The position numbers and the translations under genes were made by a program. This document shows, one piece after another, positions 8,738 to 17,942 of a DNA stretch of 64,000 nt (the stretch's first letter is position 1; each line of letters begins with the position of its first letter). The notes under the pieces were generated by a model. It was not told the origin of the DNA. It saw only the letters and a list, made by a program, of their open reading frames with translations, and ran no database searches. Source of the stretch: CAVOHU01 sp963843385 (GTDB lineage: Bacteria > Acidobacteriota > Vicinamibacteria > Vicinamibacterales > JAKQTR01); NCBI GenBank assembly GCA_963843385.1, contig CAWJJY010000005.1, forward strand, positions 434,001 to 498,000. The letters run 5' to 3'.

Positions 8738-9640
8738 CTACACGATGGCCGGGCGAAATCCCCGCGCGTAGGGCTCCCGGCCCAGCGTGCGCGTCAGGAT
8801 GACTCGCCAGCCGGCCCTGGCCAGCCCGGCCCGCGCCTGGGCCGCCCTGTCACGACGATCGAACAGCCCGAACACGGCCGATCCGCTCCCCGTCATGGCT
8901 GACGCGATCGCTCCGCGTTTGTGCATCGCCGCCCGAATCCGTGCGATCTCTGCGTGGCGCCGTGCGACCGGCCCTTCGAGATCGTTGGCAACGACCAACT
9001 CGCGCCGCTTCCAGGCGGCGACCCGTTCCGCCCGCACTTCACGGCGGCGCATTGACGAGAAAGCCGACTCGTCGAACCACCGGTACGCGTCCGCCGTCGA
9101 CACGCCGAACGCGGGCAAGGCCAGGAGCACGTGCATGGGGACGACATCCTCGAGCGGATAGAGGTCTTCGCCGCGCCCGAGCCCCATCGCCGTTCCGCCG
9201 ATCAGGAAATACGCCGCGTCGGCACCGATGCGCGCGGCCAGTTTGTGAAGGTCCGGCGGCGTGCGGCCGCCGCACCAGAGCCGCGCCAGCCCGACCAGGG
9301 CCGCTGCCGCATCCGCGCTGCCACCGCCGAGTCCCGCCTGCACCGGGATGCGTTTCTGGAGCGCGATTCTGACGTCGCGCGGCGCACCGGCGCGCCCAAT
9401 CGCGGTCCAGAGCCGCGCCGCGGCCTGCCATACGAGGTTCTCCTCGCCGGTCGGCACCGCCGGCTCCGAACACGTGAGGGTGAATGGGCCCGGTCTCGCG
9501 GCCAGCGTCAACCTGTCGTGCAGCGCAAGGGACTGAAAGATGGTCTGCAGTTGGTGGAACCGGTCGGGACCAGTGCCGGTCACGCGCAGGGCCAGGTTGA
9601 TCTTCGCGTACGCGTTGACCCGGATGCGCGACGTCCGCAT
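8738..9640 (-). CDS. ispE: 4-(cytidine 5'-diphospho)-2-C-methyl-D-erythritol kinase
   Basis: 300-aa GHMP kinase of the MEP isoprenoid pathway that phosphorylates CDP-methylerythritol. Substrate-site Lys and Asn lie in VNAYAKINLALRVTG near the N-terminus; the GHMP ATP loop is PVQAGLGGGSADAAAAL (about residues 98-114); the C-terminal motif is MTGSGSAVFGLF. Length is typical. Its ATG overlaps the lolB-like stop as ATGA, so the two are translationally coupled, and tRNA-Gln lies downstream. Confidence 0.96.
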   Translation of the reverse strand: MRTSRIRVNAYAKINLALRVTGTGPDRFHQLQTIFQSLALHDRLTLAARPGPFTLTCSEPAVPTGEENLVWQAAARLWTAIGRAGAPRDVRIALQKRIPVQAGLGGGSADAAAALVGLARLWCGGRTPPDLHKLAARIGADAAYFLIGGTAMGLGRGEDLYPLEDVVPMHVLLALPAFGVSTADAYRWFDESAFSSMRRREVRAERVAAWKRRELVVANDLEGPVARRHAEIARIRAAMHKRGAIASAMTGSGSAVFGLFDRRDRAAQARAGLARAGWRVILTRTLGREPYARGFRPAIV

Positions 9641-10497
9641 CAGCGATCTCTCGACGTCGAACCGCCCAGGGGACCCGATCGCCTGAGCTCCTCGAGTGTC
9701 AGCGGCCGGGCGCTCACGGGGATCTTGACGTCAAAGGCTTCCGGGCTGATGGCCCGGTTGGTCTCGAGCTGGGACAGACGGAACGCGAGCGCCGCGCCGA
9801 TCCGGCCGCCCGGGCGGGCATCCTGCCACACGCGCACCGAGGTGGGCAACCCCTCAACGAAATCGTCGTAGGCCACCGTGAAGCCGGGCGCGGCCCCTTC
9901 GCGTTCGCCTCCGCTCAGCTGGCCGGCCACCACGCGCCAGGCGCCGGCAAGGCGCTTGAGATACGCCTTCGACCCGTCTTCGAGCGCCACGAGGTTCCAG
10001 TCCCCCTGCAGTGTCTGCCCGCCCGCGGCGCGCGGGTCCGCGACGAGGCATCCCGCCAGCAACGCCCGCAACGCGTCGGGGGTCAGATCGAGGCCGGTGA
10101 GCGCCTCGATGATGTCTCTTGGCGTCGCGCCGGTCAGCACGCGGCCGTCGCGGGGCAGCAGCAGCGTGCCCTGGTCGAGGCGAGCGGCCAGGATGAAGAT
10201 GGGCGCGCCGAATGGGGCGAGCGCCTCCAGGCGCAGCGAACCCGGACGCTCGAATCCCGCCAGCACGCGGCCGCGCAGCCGATCGGCTCCGACGCGGCCC
10301 GACACGGACACCTCGGCGGTCAGGGTCCGCACGCCCTGGCAGGTGGTCGTTGCCAGGCTGAAAATGTCGGCGAATGCAGGAAGCGGCGTCCCGGGCCCCT
10401 CGGGCAGCCGGATGCGTGCCGGCACGCAGGCCGACACGAGGAACGCAAGCACGCCGAGGGTGGCGGCAGCGAGGACGCGGCCGGCCGGCCGGCTCAT
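9640..10497 (-). CDS. LolB-like outer-membrane lipoprotein
   Basis: 285 aa from ATG 10497. The signal peptide ends in the lipobox LVSAC with the lipidated Cys at about residue 24, so it is an exported lipoprotein. The body resembles LolB/DUF4292-type half-barrel proteins: TLTAEVSVSGRVG, GRVLAGFERPGSLRLEA, and later VAYDDFVEGLPTSVRVW. LolB accepts lipoproteins from LolA and inserts them into the outer membrane. Sequence likeness is moderate, but the position between a TPR gene and ispE is the lolB position in gammaproteobacteria. Its ATG overlaps the TPR stop. A start 31 codons upstream is open but would place a charged stretch before the signal peptide. Confidence 0.7.
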   Translation of the reverse strand: MSRPAGRVLAAATLGVLAFLVSACVPARIRLPEGPGTPLPAFADIFSLATTTCQGVRTLTAEVSVSGRVGADRLRGRVLAGFERPGSLRLEALAPFGAPIFILAARLDQGTLLLPRDGRVLTGATPRDIIEALTGLDLTPDALRALLAGCLVADPRAAGGQTLQGDWNLVALEDGSKAYLKRLAGAWRVVAGQLSGGEREGAAPGFTVAYDDFVEGLPTSVRVWQDARPGGRIGAALAFRLSQLETNRAISPEAFDVKIPVSARPLTLEELRRSGPLGGSTSRDR

Positions 10498-12521
10498 CGG
10501 CGGATCGCCTTCTCCTGGGCTGCCTTGAGTTTGCGCTCGATCACCGCTCGATCGACCGACTCGCCATCGCCCGCCAGGGCCCGCTTCCACGCCTCGATGG
10601 CTTCATCGCGCCTGCCCTGACGCGAGAGCAGGTCGCCCAGGTGCTCCTGGACGGCGGAGTCCCGAGGCAGCTGATCCGCCGCCTGCTTCAGGTACTTCTC
10701 GGCGAGATCGAGCTGGTTGAGCTTGAAGTGCGCCCACCCGAGGCTGTCGATATAGGCGCCGTTGTGGGGATCTGCCTCGACCGCCCGCTTGATGAGCGCC
10801 AGGGCCTCGGGGAGGCGATCGCTCCGGTCCGCCATCATGTACCCGAGGTAGTTGAGCGTAGGCCCATGCTGCGGATCTCTCGCGATGACCTGCCGGAAGA
10901 CTCGCTCGGCCTCCGCAAAGCGCTTCTGCTTTTCGAGCATCGCGCCGTATTGAAACTGGACGTTCAGGTTGTCCGGCGTCCTGGCGATCTGCGCCTTCAG
11001 CACCTCGGCGGCATCGGCGAAGCGCTGGGCCGACGCGTAGTATTCCGCGAGCGCGAAGGCGCCGTCCGGGTCCGCCGCGCTGACATCGGGCAGGCTCCTG
11101 AGGAGCGCGGCGCCCTCATCGACCTTTCCGCTACCGCGCAAGGCGTCCGCTTCGAGGCGGGCGAGCCGACGGTCCTTGTCGTCTTTCTGCCGTTTCTCGC
11201 GCACCAGCTTCAGGGCCCGGTCGTACTGCTTGTCGGCGAGCAGCGCCTGGATCAGGTAAGTCCCGAGCGAGGCATCCTCGGGAGTCAGTTTCTGGGCACG
11301 TTCGAAGCTCGAGACGGCCTGGTTCGCCCGTCCGAGGGCGAGATACGCAAAGCCAAGGTGGGTCAGCAGGAGGCTGCCATCGGAGTCGCGGCCGGGAGCC
11401 GACTTGGCAGCCAGCGGCTCGAGCGCGTCGACGACCTTCTGATAGTCCCGGCGCTGTTCCAGGACCTGGGCGAGAGCGTGGGGACCCCAGGCCCGGGTTG
11501 GCGCGATGGCCATCAGCCTGCGGGCGCTCTGTTCTGCCGCGTCGAGATCGCCCGTTTCTCGCTGGGCCTGCGAGAGCAGATACAGGGGCCACCCGCCGTT
11601 CGGGTTCAGTCGCACCACGTCGGTCAGGTGCTTCCGCGCCTGGGTCAATCGTGCCGTGCCGCCCGCGTTCATCAACGCAAACGCCCACTTGGTCTTGAGA
11701 TCCTGGTCGGAGGGATCCTCAGCGGAGGCCTTGCCGTAGGCGTCCGCCGCGTCGGCGAAGCGTTGCGCCTTGTCGTACGCGTCGCCGAGGGCGCCGTAGA
11801 AGTCGGGGTTCTCGGCGACCGCATCTTTCAGCAACTCCAACGCGTCGGCGCTTCGTCCTGAGTTCTGGTACACGTCGGAGAGCAGCGACACGGCTTCCGG
11901 CATGTAGGGCTCATCGGCCAGCAGGCTGCGAAGCGTCGCGATGCAGGTGTCGTAGGCCTTGTTCTTCAGGTAGAGGCGGGCGAGCCCGACGCGAAGCCCG
12001 GGCGGTGTCTGATCGCCTTTCGCCTTGAAGGCGGCTTCAAGATGCGCGATGGCCCGCGAGAGATTCGTCGGCCCGGACGCGTCCTTCCCCGGCGGGATCG
12101 CCTCGTCGCGTTCGGCAAGCTCGCCGTAGATGGACCCCAGCACGGCGTGGGCGCCGCCATGCGCCGGATTGATCTTGAGCGCGGCTTCCGCGGTGTCGAT
12201 CGCGTCGCGCAGCCGGCTCTGGCGCGCGTAGAGCGACGCCAGCTCTGCCGGAACCTCGGCCGATTTCGGATCCAGTTCCATCGCCTTCCGGTAGGCGCCG
12301 ATGGCTCCGTCGACATCGCCTCGCGCCTCGAGGTTCCGGCCGAGCAGGAACTGATAGTAGGCCTCGCCGATCGGGTCCTGCGCGGGAGCCTCGGCCGGTC
12401 TGGCAGCCTTGGCGGTGGCGGGTGGAACCTTCGCCTGCGGGGATGAAGGGGGCGGGGGTGCCTGCTGCACGCCCAGCATGACGACGAGAGCAAGCTGGAT
12501 CATCTCGATCGATTGTTCCAC
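10494..12521 (-). CDS. large exported tetratricopeptide-repeat protein
   Basis: About 675 aa made almost wholly of TPR units (examples: GAYRKAMELDPKSAEV, ALKINPAHGGAHAVLG, RVFRQVIARDPQHGPTLNYL, RAVEADPHNGAYIDSLGWAHF). A short hydrophobic N-terminus (MIQLALVVMLGV) followed by a Pro/Ala-rich linker suggests export or membrane anchoring. GTG 12521 is preferred because GAGG lies 6 nt before it; TTG 12533 and ATG 12503 are alternatives. It overlaps the lolB-like gene by 4 nt. In Pseudomonas a TPR gene also precedes lolB-ispE, so a role linked to lipoprotein or envelope assembly is plausible but inferred. Confidence 0.85.
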   Translation of the reverse strand: MEQSIEMIQLALVVMLGVQQAPPPPSSPQAKVPPATAKAARPAEAPAQDPIGEAYYQFLLGRNLEARGDVDGAIGAYRKAMELDPKSAEVPAELASLYARQSRLRDAIDTAEAALKINPAHGGAHAVLGSIYGELAERDEAIPPGKDASGPTNLSRAIAHLEAAFKAKGDQTPPGLRVGLARLYLKNKAYDTCIATLRSLLADEPYMPEAVSLLSDVYQNSGRSADALELLKDAVAENPDFYGALGDAYDKAQRFADAADAYGKASAEDPSDQDLKTKWAFALMNAGGTARLTQARKHLTDVVRLNPNGGWPLYLLSQAQRETGDLDAAEQSARRLMAIAPTRAWGPHALAQVLEQRRDYQKVVDALEPLAAKSAPGRDSDGSLLLTHLGFAYLALGRANQAVSSFERAQKLTPEDASLGTYLIQALLADKQYDRALKLVREKRQKDDKDRRLARLEADALRGSGKVDEGAALLRSLPDVSAADPDGAFALAEYYASAQRFADAAEVLKAQIARTPDNLNVQFQYGAMLEKQKRFAEAERVFRQVIARDPQHGPTLNYLGYMMADRSDRLPEALALIKRAVEADPHNGAYIDSLGWAHFKLNQLDLAEKYLKQAADQLPRDSAVQEHLGDLLSRQGRRDEAIEAWKRALAGDGESVDRAVIERKLKAAQEKAIRR

Positions 12522-12590
12522 AAAAGACCTCAACTGTCAGCCTTCGCGCCCGAGGCCTCCCGGGCGCCGGGCCGGGGCCCGGGGCCTGTC

Positions 12591-12599
12591 TGGTATAGT
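12591..12599 (+). promoter_or_regulatory. extended -10 promoter of the LPS-core operon
   Basis: TGGTATAGT matches the extended -10 form TGnTATAGT. A start near 12606 would leave a leader of about 22 nt with Shine-Dalgarno GAGGAGG at 12614-12620 before ATG 12628. No clear -35 box is seen in the very G+C-rich upstream stretch. Confidence 0.5.
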
Positions 12600-12627
12600 G
12601 GCAGGTGCAATCAGAGGAGGAGCACGG

Positions 12628-12813
12628 ATGAGCGTCGATCCTGAACTGCTGGCCATACTCGCGTGCCCGAACTGCAAGACGCCCGTCGTGCTGGTGAACA
12701 ACGGCTCCGGGCTGAAGTGTTCCCAGTGCTCGCGCGTCTACCCGATCAAGGATGACATCCCGGTCATGCTGATCGACGAGGCGACCATCGAAGGGGAACC
12801 CGCCAAGGCGTGA
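12628..12813 (+). CDS. Trm112-family zinc-ribbon protein (YcaR/UPF0434-like)
   Basis: 61-aa Trm112p-like protein. It shows LLAILACPNCKTPV, then LKCSQCSRVYPIKDDIPVML, with two CxxC pairs likely to bind zinc. ATG 12628 is set by GAGGAGG 7 nt upstream. Related small proteins act as partners of methyltransferases or sit beside LPS genes such as lpxK and kdsB. Here it opens an LPS-core operon, and its TGA overlaps the GTG of the heptosyltransferase. Function in this setting is unknown. Confidence 0.88.
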   Translation: MSVDPELLAILACPNCKTPVVLVNNGSGLKCSQCSRVYPIKDDIPVMLIDEATIEGEPAKA

Positions 12814-13895
12814 AGGCCTCGCTTCTGAAGATCCTCCTCATCCGACTGCGCCTGATCGGTGACGTCGTCCTGACGACGCCCGCCATCCGTGCCCTGCGAC
12901 AGGCCCGGCCCGACAGCTGGATCGCCTACATGGTCGAACCGGGGTCGGCGCCGATCGTCCTGCAGAATCCGCACCTGAACGAGGTCATCGTGGCCCCGCT
13001 CAGCCAGGGGCTGAGGCGGTGGCGCGACGATCTGCGGCTGGCACGCCGAATCCGCCGCGAGCATTTCGACATCGTCGTCGACTTCCACGGAGGGCCACGC
13101 AGTTCATGGCTCACGCTCGCCAGCGGCGCCCCCACCCGGATCGGCTACACCGTGAAGGGGCGGAGCTGGATGTACACGCGGCGCGTCTTCCGGCCGCGCG
13201 TCCATCGGCCACGACACTCGGTCGAGAACCAGTGGGATCTGGTCGAAGCGCTGCTGCCCGGGATCGGACGGCCCACCCCGGAGCACGATTTCGTCGAGAT
13301 GTTCGATGAGCCGGGCGCGGACGAGCGGATCGAGAGCCGCCTGAGGTCCAGCGGGATCGGCCCCGGGCACGACATCGTCGTCGTTCATGTCGGCGCGGGG
13401 AACGAGTACCGGCGCTGGCCGGAGGAGGCGTTTGCCGACACGGTGGCCGCGCTGGTTGCCGCGGGGCCAAACCGGCGTATCATCCTCACTACCGGCGCGG
13501 CACAGGCCGACACCTGCTTCCGGATTCTCGGGATGATCAAGGCCCGCCCCGGGATCGCGCCGGGCGCGGTCGAGGCGTGGTGCGACCTGGGTCTTTCCGA
13601 GCTTCGCAACCTGATTGGCCGGGCGACGTTGTTCATCGGCGGCGACAGCGGCCCGGCCCACGTGGCCGCGACAACGCGAACGCCGATGGTGGTGCTCTAC
13701 GGGCCGACGCTCCCCGGTGTGTGGGGCCCATGGCGCCATCCGTCACTGGCCACCGAGGAGGTCGACATCGGCGCGCTGCCTTGCCGGCCGTGTGATCAAC
13801 GTGTGTGCGCGCCGGGAGATTTCCGGTGTCTCCGCACGCTGCCGGCGTCGGCGGTGGTCGCGGCGGCCGAGCGTGCGCTGCGCCGGACCGCCTGA
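12810..13895 (+). CDS. GT9 family ADP-heptose:LPS heptosyltransferase
   Basis: 361-aa GT-B glycosyltransferase of family 9 (WaaC/WaaF/WaaQ type), which adds heptose to the LPS inner core at the cytoplasmic face of the inner membrane. The N-terminus KILLIRLRLIGDVVLTTPAI and the C-terminal sugar-nucleotide motif FIGGDSGPAHVAA with MVVLYGPT are diagnostic. The GTG start at 12810 overlaps the preceding stop (GTGA). The next genes are the O-antigen ligase and the heptose kinase, consistent with LPS core work. Which heptose position it serves cannot be told. Confidence 0.9.
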   Translation: MKASLLKILLIRLRLIGDVVLTTPAIRALRQARPDSWIAYMVEPGSAPIVLQNPHLNEVIVAPLSQGLRRWRDDLRLARRIRREHFDIVVDFHGGPRSSWLTLASGAPTRIGYTVKGRSWMYTRRVFRPRVHRPRHSVENQWDLVEALLPGIGRPTPEHDFVEMFDEPGADERIESRLRSSGIGPGHDIVVVHVGAGNEYRRWPEEAFADTVAALVAAGPNRRIILTTGAAQADTCFRILGMIKARPGIAPGAVEAWCDLGLSELRNLIGRATLFIGGDSGPAHVAATTRTPMVVLYGPTLPGVWGPWRHPSLATEEVDIGALPCRPCDQRVCAPGDFRCLRTLPASAVVAAAERALRRTA

Positions 13896-13934
13896 GACGT
13901 GAACGATCGATCCGAGACGGGCTGTAGCGGATGA

Positions 13935-15152
13935 GTGCCTGAGATGACCTTGGACCTGAACATCACGGAAGGATCCCCGCCCCAGGACTGGCTCGAACTC
14001 TCCGGCCTCGTCTCGCTGCTGGCCTTCGGCGCCGTCATTCAATTCTCCATTGCCGGGGCCGAGTTCCTGCTGGGTGTCGCGGTGATCTGCTGGCTGGCGA
14101 GGCTGGCGGCCCGCCGGACCGCGTTCGCGGCGCCGTCGTTTTTTCGGCCCCTCGCCATCTACGCGATCCTCACGCTCGTCTCGTCGGTGTTCTCGGTGCA
14201 GCCGAGGACGAGCTTCGTCGACTGCAAGCAGCTGCTGCTCTTCCTCGCGGTTCCGATGACCTTCGACCTGGCGCGCGGCGCGCGAGCCCGGACCCTCGTC
14301 ACGGTGACGGTCAGCGTGGGGGCGGCCAGTGCCGCCTACGGCATCATCCAGTACGGCATCCTGCACTACAACGATCTCGGCCAGCGGCCGCTGGGCACGC
14401 TCGGTCATTACATGACTTACTCCGGGCTCCTGATGCTGACGGCCACCGCCGCCGCCGCGAGGGTGCTCTTCGAACGGCGGGACCGCATGTGGCCGGCGCT
14501 GGTCCTCCCGGCCCTGCTCGTGGCGCTGGTCACGACCTTCACGCGCAGCGCCTGGGTCGGCACCTGCGTGGCCTTCGCACTGCTGTTTGCGCTCAAGGAC
14601 TTCAGGCTGTTCGCTGCAGCGCCGGTGGCTTTCGCGTTGTTCTTCGCCGTGGCGCCGCCCCAGCTGGTTCAGCGCTTCTACTCGATGTTCGATCTCCACG
14701 ATCCTACCAACCGCGATCGCGTCGCGATGCTGCACGAGGGCCTTCGGATGATCGCGGCGGACCCGATGACCGGCATGGGCCCGAACATGGTCGAGAAGGT
14801 GTACGCGCGGTTCCGGGACCCGGAGGCCGTCGAACGACTGAACCCGCACCTGCACAACGTGCCCATGCAGATTGCCGCTGAGCGCGGGCTGCCTGCGCTG
14901 GGTGTCTGGATCTGGTTCGTCGGCTCGACCATTGTCGGTCTGGCGCGCTCGTGGCGCACGAGCCGGCATCGATACCTCGTCGTGACCGCGCTCGGAGCAG
15001 TCGCGGCGATGCTGTCGGCCGGGTTGTTCGAGCACAACTTCGGGAACTCCCAGTTCCTGATGATGTACCTCGTCCTCATCACACTCCCCTTTGCGGCCGA
15101 TCGGCCCGACCCCGCCGGCCGGGCCGCGGCGGCCTCCGAGTTGGCGGCCTGA
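13935..15152 (+). CDS. O-antigen ligase-like polymerase (WaaL/Wzy_C family)
   Basis: 405-aa membrane protein with about ten to twelve hydrophobic helices. The large periplasmic loop characteristic of Wzy_C/WaaL proteins lies at about residues 240-310 and contains NRDRVAMLHEGLRMIAADP, TGMGPNMVEKVY and LNPHLHNVPMQIAAERGLP, including the RxxL-type and H-x-N-type blocks seen in ligases. It would join O-polysaccharide to lipid A-core in the periplasm. GTG 13935 or ATG 13944 could start it. Its stop overlaps the kinase ATG (TGATG), so translation is coupled. Confidence 0.85.
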   Translation: MPEMTLDLNITEGSPPQDWLELSGLVSLLAFGAVIQFSIAGAEFLLGVAVICWLARLAARRTAFAAPSFFRPLAIYAILTLVSSVFSVQPRTSFVDCKQLLLFLAVPMTFDLARGARARTLVTVTVSVGAASAAYGIIQYGILHYNDLGQRPLGTLGHYMTYSGLLMLTATAAAARVLFERRDRMWPALVLPALLVALVTTFTRSAWVGTCVAFALLFALKDFRLFAAAPVAFALFFAVAPPQLVQRFYSMFDLHDPTNRDRVAMLHEGLRMIAADPMTGMGPNMVEKVYARFRDPEAVERLNPHLHNVPMQIAAERGLPALGVWIWFVGSTIVGLARSWRTSRHRYLVVTALGAVAAMLSAGLFEHNFGNSQFLMMYLVLITLPFAADRPDPAGRAAAASELAA

Positions 15153-16162
15153 TGGAGAAGCGCGCCGTGAATCCTGGATCGTTGCTCTCCCTGGAACGGG
15201 CACGCGAATTGGTCGGGCGCATGGCAGACGCGTCGGTCCTGATCGTCGGGGACGTGATGCTGGATCAGTTCGTCGTCGGCAGGGTCAACCGCATTTCGCC
15301 CGAGGCGCCGGTGCCCGTGGTCGAATTCGATCACGACGAATATCGAATCGGCGGCGCCGGGAACGTCGGGGCCAACGTGCGGGCGCTGGGCGCCCGGGTG
15401 GCACTGGCCGCGGTGGTCGGCGAGGACAAGGCAGCCGAGATCCTCCGGGACGAACTTCGGAACAGGACCATCGGCTGCGGGGACCTGATCACGGACACCT
15501 CCCGCCGGACGACAACCAAGATGCGGGTTGTGACGAATCGGCGCCTCCAGGTCGCGCGCATCGACTACGAGAGCGACGCCGAGCTCTCCGATAACGTCGA
15601 GCGGTCACTCATCGAGCGGATCGAGGGGCAGCTGGAGACGGCGGGCGTCGTCGTGGTGTCGGACTATCTCAAGGGTGTAGTGACCCGGATCGTCATGAGC
15701 CGGATCGTCGAGCGGGCGCGACGGCGGGGCACGCCGGTCCTGGTGGACCCGAAGATTCCCCACATCGATCGATATGCCGGGGCCACGCTGGTCACGCCCA
15801 ATCACGTCGAGGCGGAACTGGCGACGCGGATGCGCATCAGGTCCGACGAGGACGCCCGGCGCGCGGCGCGCGCCTTCCTCGAGGTGGCCCATTGCGACGG
15901 TGTGCTGATTACGCGGGGCGAGCAGGGCATGTCGCTGCTCGACGGACGGACCGAGGCTCACTTTCCAGCCGTTGCGCGCGAGGTGTCCGATGTCACCGGC
16001 GCGGGCGACACGGTGATCGCGACATTCGCGCTCGCCCTGGCAGCCGGGGCGGCAGGCGACGAAGCGGCTCAGCTCGCCAATCACGCGGCCGGCGTCGTCG
16101 TCGGCAAGTTCGGTCCGGCAACGGTCACGCCCGACGAACTCCTGTCGACCTTCCAGAGCTAG
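15152..16162 (+). CDS. rfaE1: D-glycero-beta-D-manno-heptose-7-phosphate kinase (HldE N-terminal/RfaE1 type)
   Basis: 336-aa PfkB-family sugar kinase making heptose 1,7-bisphosphate for LPS core heptose. Typical blocks are VGDVMLDQFVVGRVNRISPE, FRIGG-type EYRIGGAGNVGANV, ITRGEQGMSL and the catalytic DVTGAGDTVIATFALALAAG. It ends after the kinase domain, so the cytidylyltransferase-like half of HldE is not fused and must be separate. gmhA, the preceding pathway step, is in this window inside the nuo operon (45808-46389). Start ATG 15152 overlaps the ligase stop by 1 nt. Confidence 0.93.
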   Translation: MEKRAVNPGSLLSLERARELVGRMADASVLIVGDVMLDQFVVGRVNRISPEAPVPVVEFDHDEYRIGGAGNVGANVRALGARVALAAVVGEDKAAEILRDELRNRTIGCGDLITDTSRRTTTKMRVVTNRRLQVARIDYESDAELSDNVERSLIERIEGQLETAGVVVVSDYLKGVVTRIVMSRIVERARRRGTPVLVDPKIPHIDRYAGATLVTPNHVEAELATRMRIRSDEDARRAARAFLEVAHCDGVLITRGEQGMSLLDGRTEAHFPAVAREVSDVTGAGDTVIATFALALAAGAAGDEAAQLANHAAGVVVGKFGPATVTPDELLSTFQS

Positions 16163-16272
16163 CCCGGTTCCAGACGCGCCGTCGTGGAATCACTCGGCGC
16201 GAATCCCGCTGCCGCATCCCACGGGCCTGTAGGTCACATCGCAGTCCGTGCATTGGCCATTCGAGCGTCGAC

Positions 16273-16290
16273 TCTGTCACTCGTGACAGA
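16273..16290. repeat. perfect 18-bp palindrome in convergent spacer
   Basis: TCTGTCAC-TC-GTGACAGA lies between the 3' ends of the heptose kinase and purH. As RNA it gives a 7-bp stem with a CUCG loop. It has no U tract, so a terminator role is only one reading. A short 7-bp-period stretch (GCCGCCA-ACCGCCA) follows at 16297-16310. Confidence 0.5.
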
Positions 16291-16337
16291 CCGATAGCCG
16301 CCAACCGCCAGCCGAGGGCCACTGCGGCGGTCTGATG

Positions 16338-17942
16338 TCAGTGGCGGAAATGGCGGTGACGCGTGAAGACCATCGCCATTCCGTGCTCGTCGGCCGCCGC
16401 GATCACTTCGGCGTCGCGGACCGAGCCTCCAGGCTGGACGACCGAGGTCGCCCCGGCCTCTGCCAGCGCATCGAGCCCGTCCCGGAACGGAAAGAACGCG
16501 TCGGATGCCGCCACCGATCCGTTCAGCGACACGGGCGGCGCCGCCGAGCCCGCCTTCATCACCGCGACCTTCACGGCGTCGACGCGGCTCATCTGGCCGG
16601 CTCCGATCGCCAGGGTCCGATCCGCACCCGTGAAAATCACCGAGTTCGACTTCACGTGCGCGCAGATCCGCCAGGCAAACCGCAGCGCCTTCCATTCCTC
16701 GGGTGTCGGCTGGCGCCTGGTGACAACCTCGACCGGACCTCCGCCCGGCCAATCGTTCGACGCTTCGACGACGCGGTCGCGCGCCTGGATCAGGACTCCG
16801 CCCAACGCCGTTCTGAATTCGGCGTCGCCGGCACCAGCGCCGGGCACGGTCCGCCGCGGAGGGAGTATCACCACCCGGAGGTTCTTCTTCGCGGCGAGGA
16901 TTGCCAGGGCGGCATCGGCGATTCCCGGCGCGACAACCGCCTCGATGAACGTCGACGCGATGGCACGCGCCGTGTCCTCGTCAATGGTTCGATTGCAGCC
17001 CACGATCCCGCCGTATGCCGACAGGGCGTCGGCGTCCCTGGCGCGCGCGTAAGCTTCAGCAAGCGACGAGCCGGTCGCGGCACCGCATGGGTTGGTGTGC
17101 TTGACGACCACCGCGGCGGGTTCGGCGAACTCGCCGACGATGCGCGCGGCCGAGTCGAGATCCAGCAGGTTCGTGAACGACAACTCCTTGCCCTGGAGCA
17201 CCGACGGCAGGTCGATCGCGGGGACGGACTCGCGCGCGTACCAGGCCGCCGCCTGGTGGGGATTCTCCCCGTACCTGAGGTCGCGCAGCTTGCGGAGGCC
17301 GACGGCGGCGTAAGGTCCGAAGGGCCGCGCCACGTCGAGCGCCCGGGACAGCCCTGAGGCACCGACCGTCACGCGATCGAGCTCGGTGGCGATGGCGGCG
17401 TCGTAGAGCGCTGTGTGCATGAACGCCTTCTGGGCGAGCTCCAGCCTGAAGGCGGGCGACGGCCCGCCGGGCTGGTCGAGCGCGCTCAAGACGGCGGGGT
17501 AGTCCGCCGGCGAAACCGCCACCAGGACGTGCGGGAAGTTCTTGGCGGCCGCCCGGATCATGCTCGGGCCGCCGATGTCGATCTCCTCGACCAGGTCGGG
17601 CACCGGCGTATCCGGGTTCGCCGCGGCCTGCCTGAACGGGTACAGGTTGACCGCGACGACATCGATGGGCGTGATGCCGAATTGCGACAGCGCATCGCGA
17701 TCACCGGCATGATCGCGGCGGGCCAGGATGCCGCCGTGAATTCGCGGGTGGAGCGTCTTCACCCGGCCGTCCATCATCTCCGGCGCTCCGGTGACCTCGG
17801 AGACCGGCAGAACGGGGACGCCGGCATCGCTGAGGGCCCGGGCTGTGCCGCCCGTCGATACCACCGTGAATCCGCGGGAGACCAGGCCGCGGCCAAACTC
17901 GACAATGCCGGTCTTGTCCGAGACTGAGAGGAGTGCATACAT
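16338..17942 (-). CDS. purH: bifunctional AICAR formyltransferase/IMP cyclohydrolase
   Basis: 534-aa PurH, catalysing the last two steps of IMP synthesis. The N-terminal MGS-like cyclohydrolase domain (residues 1-about 150) has ALLSVSDKTGIVEFGRGL, VSTGGTARAL and GRVKTLHPRIHGGILARR. The AICARFT domain has RYGENPHQAAAWY, KELSFTNLLDLDSA, VVVKHTNPCGAA, AHVKSNSVIFT and the end VFTRHRHFRH. The open frame extends upstream, but ATG 17942 gives the family N-terminus MYALLSVSDKTG. It is a single-gene unit facing the LPS block and divergent from cspA. Confidence 0.97.
   Translation of the reverse strand: MYALLSVSDKTGIVEFGRGLVSRGFTVVSTGGTARALSDAGVPVLPVSEVTGAPEMMDGRVKTLHPRIHGGILARRDHAGDRDALSQFGITPIDVVAVNLYPFRQAAANPDTPVPDLVEEIDIGGPSMIRAAAKNFPHVLVAVSPADYPAVLSALDQPGGPSPAFRLELAQKAFMHTALYDAAIATELDRVTVGASGLSRALDVARPFGPYAAVGLRKLRDLRYGENPHQAAAWYARESVPAIDLPSVLQGKELSFTNLLDLDSAARIVGEFAEPAAVVVKHTNPCGAATGSSLAEAYARARDADALSAYGGIVGCNRTIDEDTARAIASTFIEAVVAPGIADAALAILAAKKNLRVVILPPRRTVPGAGAGDAEFRTALGGVLIQARDRVVEASNDWPGGGPVEVVTRRQPTPEEWKALRFAWRICAHVKSNSVIFTGADRTLAIGAGQMSRVDAVKVAVMKAGSAAPPVSLNGSVAASDAFFPFRDGLDALAEAGATSVVQPGGSVRDAEVIAAADEHGMAMVFTRHRHFRH

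Noticed and set aside
16273..16290. The palindrome as a bidirectional terminator for the heptose kinase and purH
   Set aside because: The stem is short, only moderately G+C and has no U tract on either strand; listed only as a palindrome.
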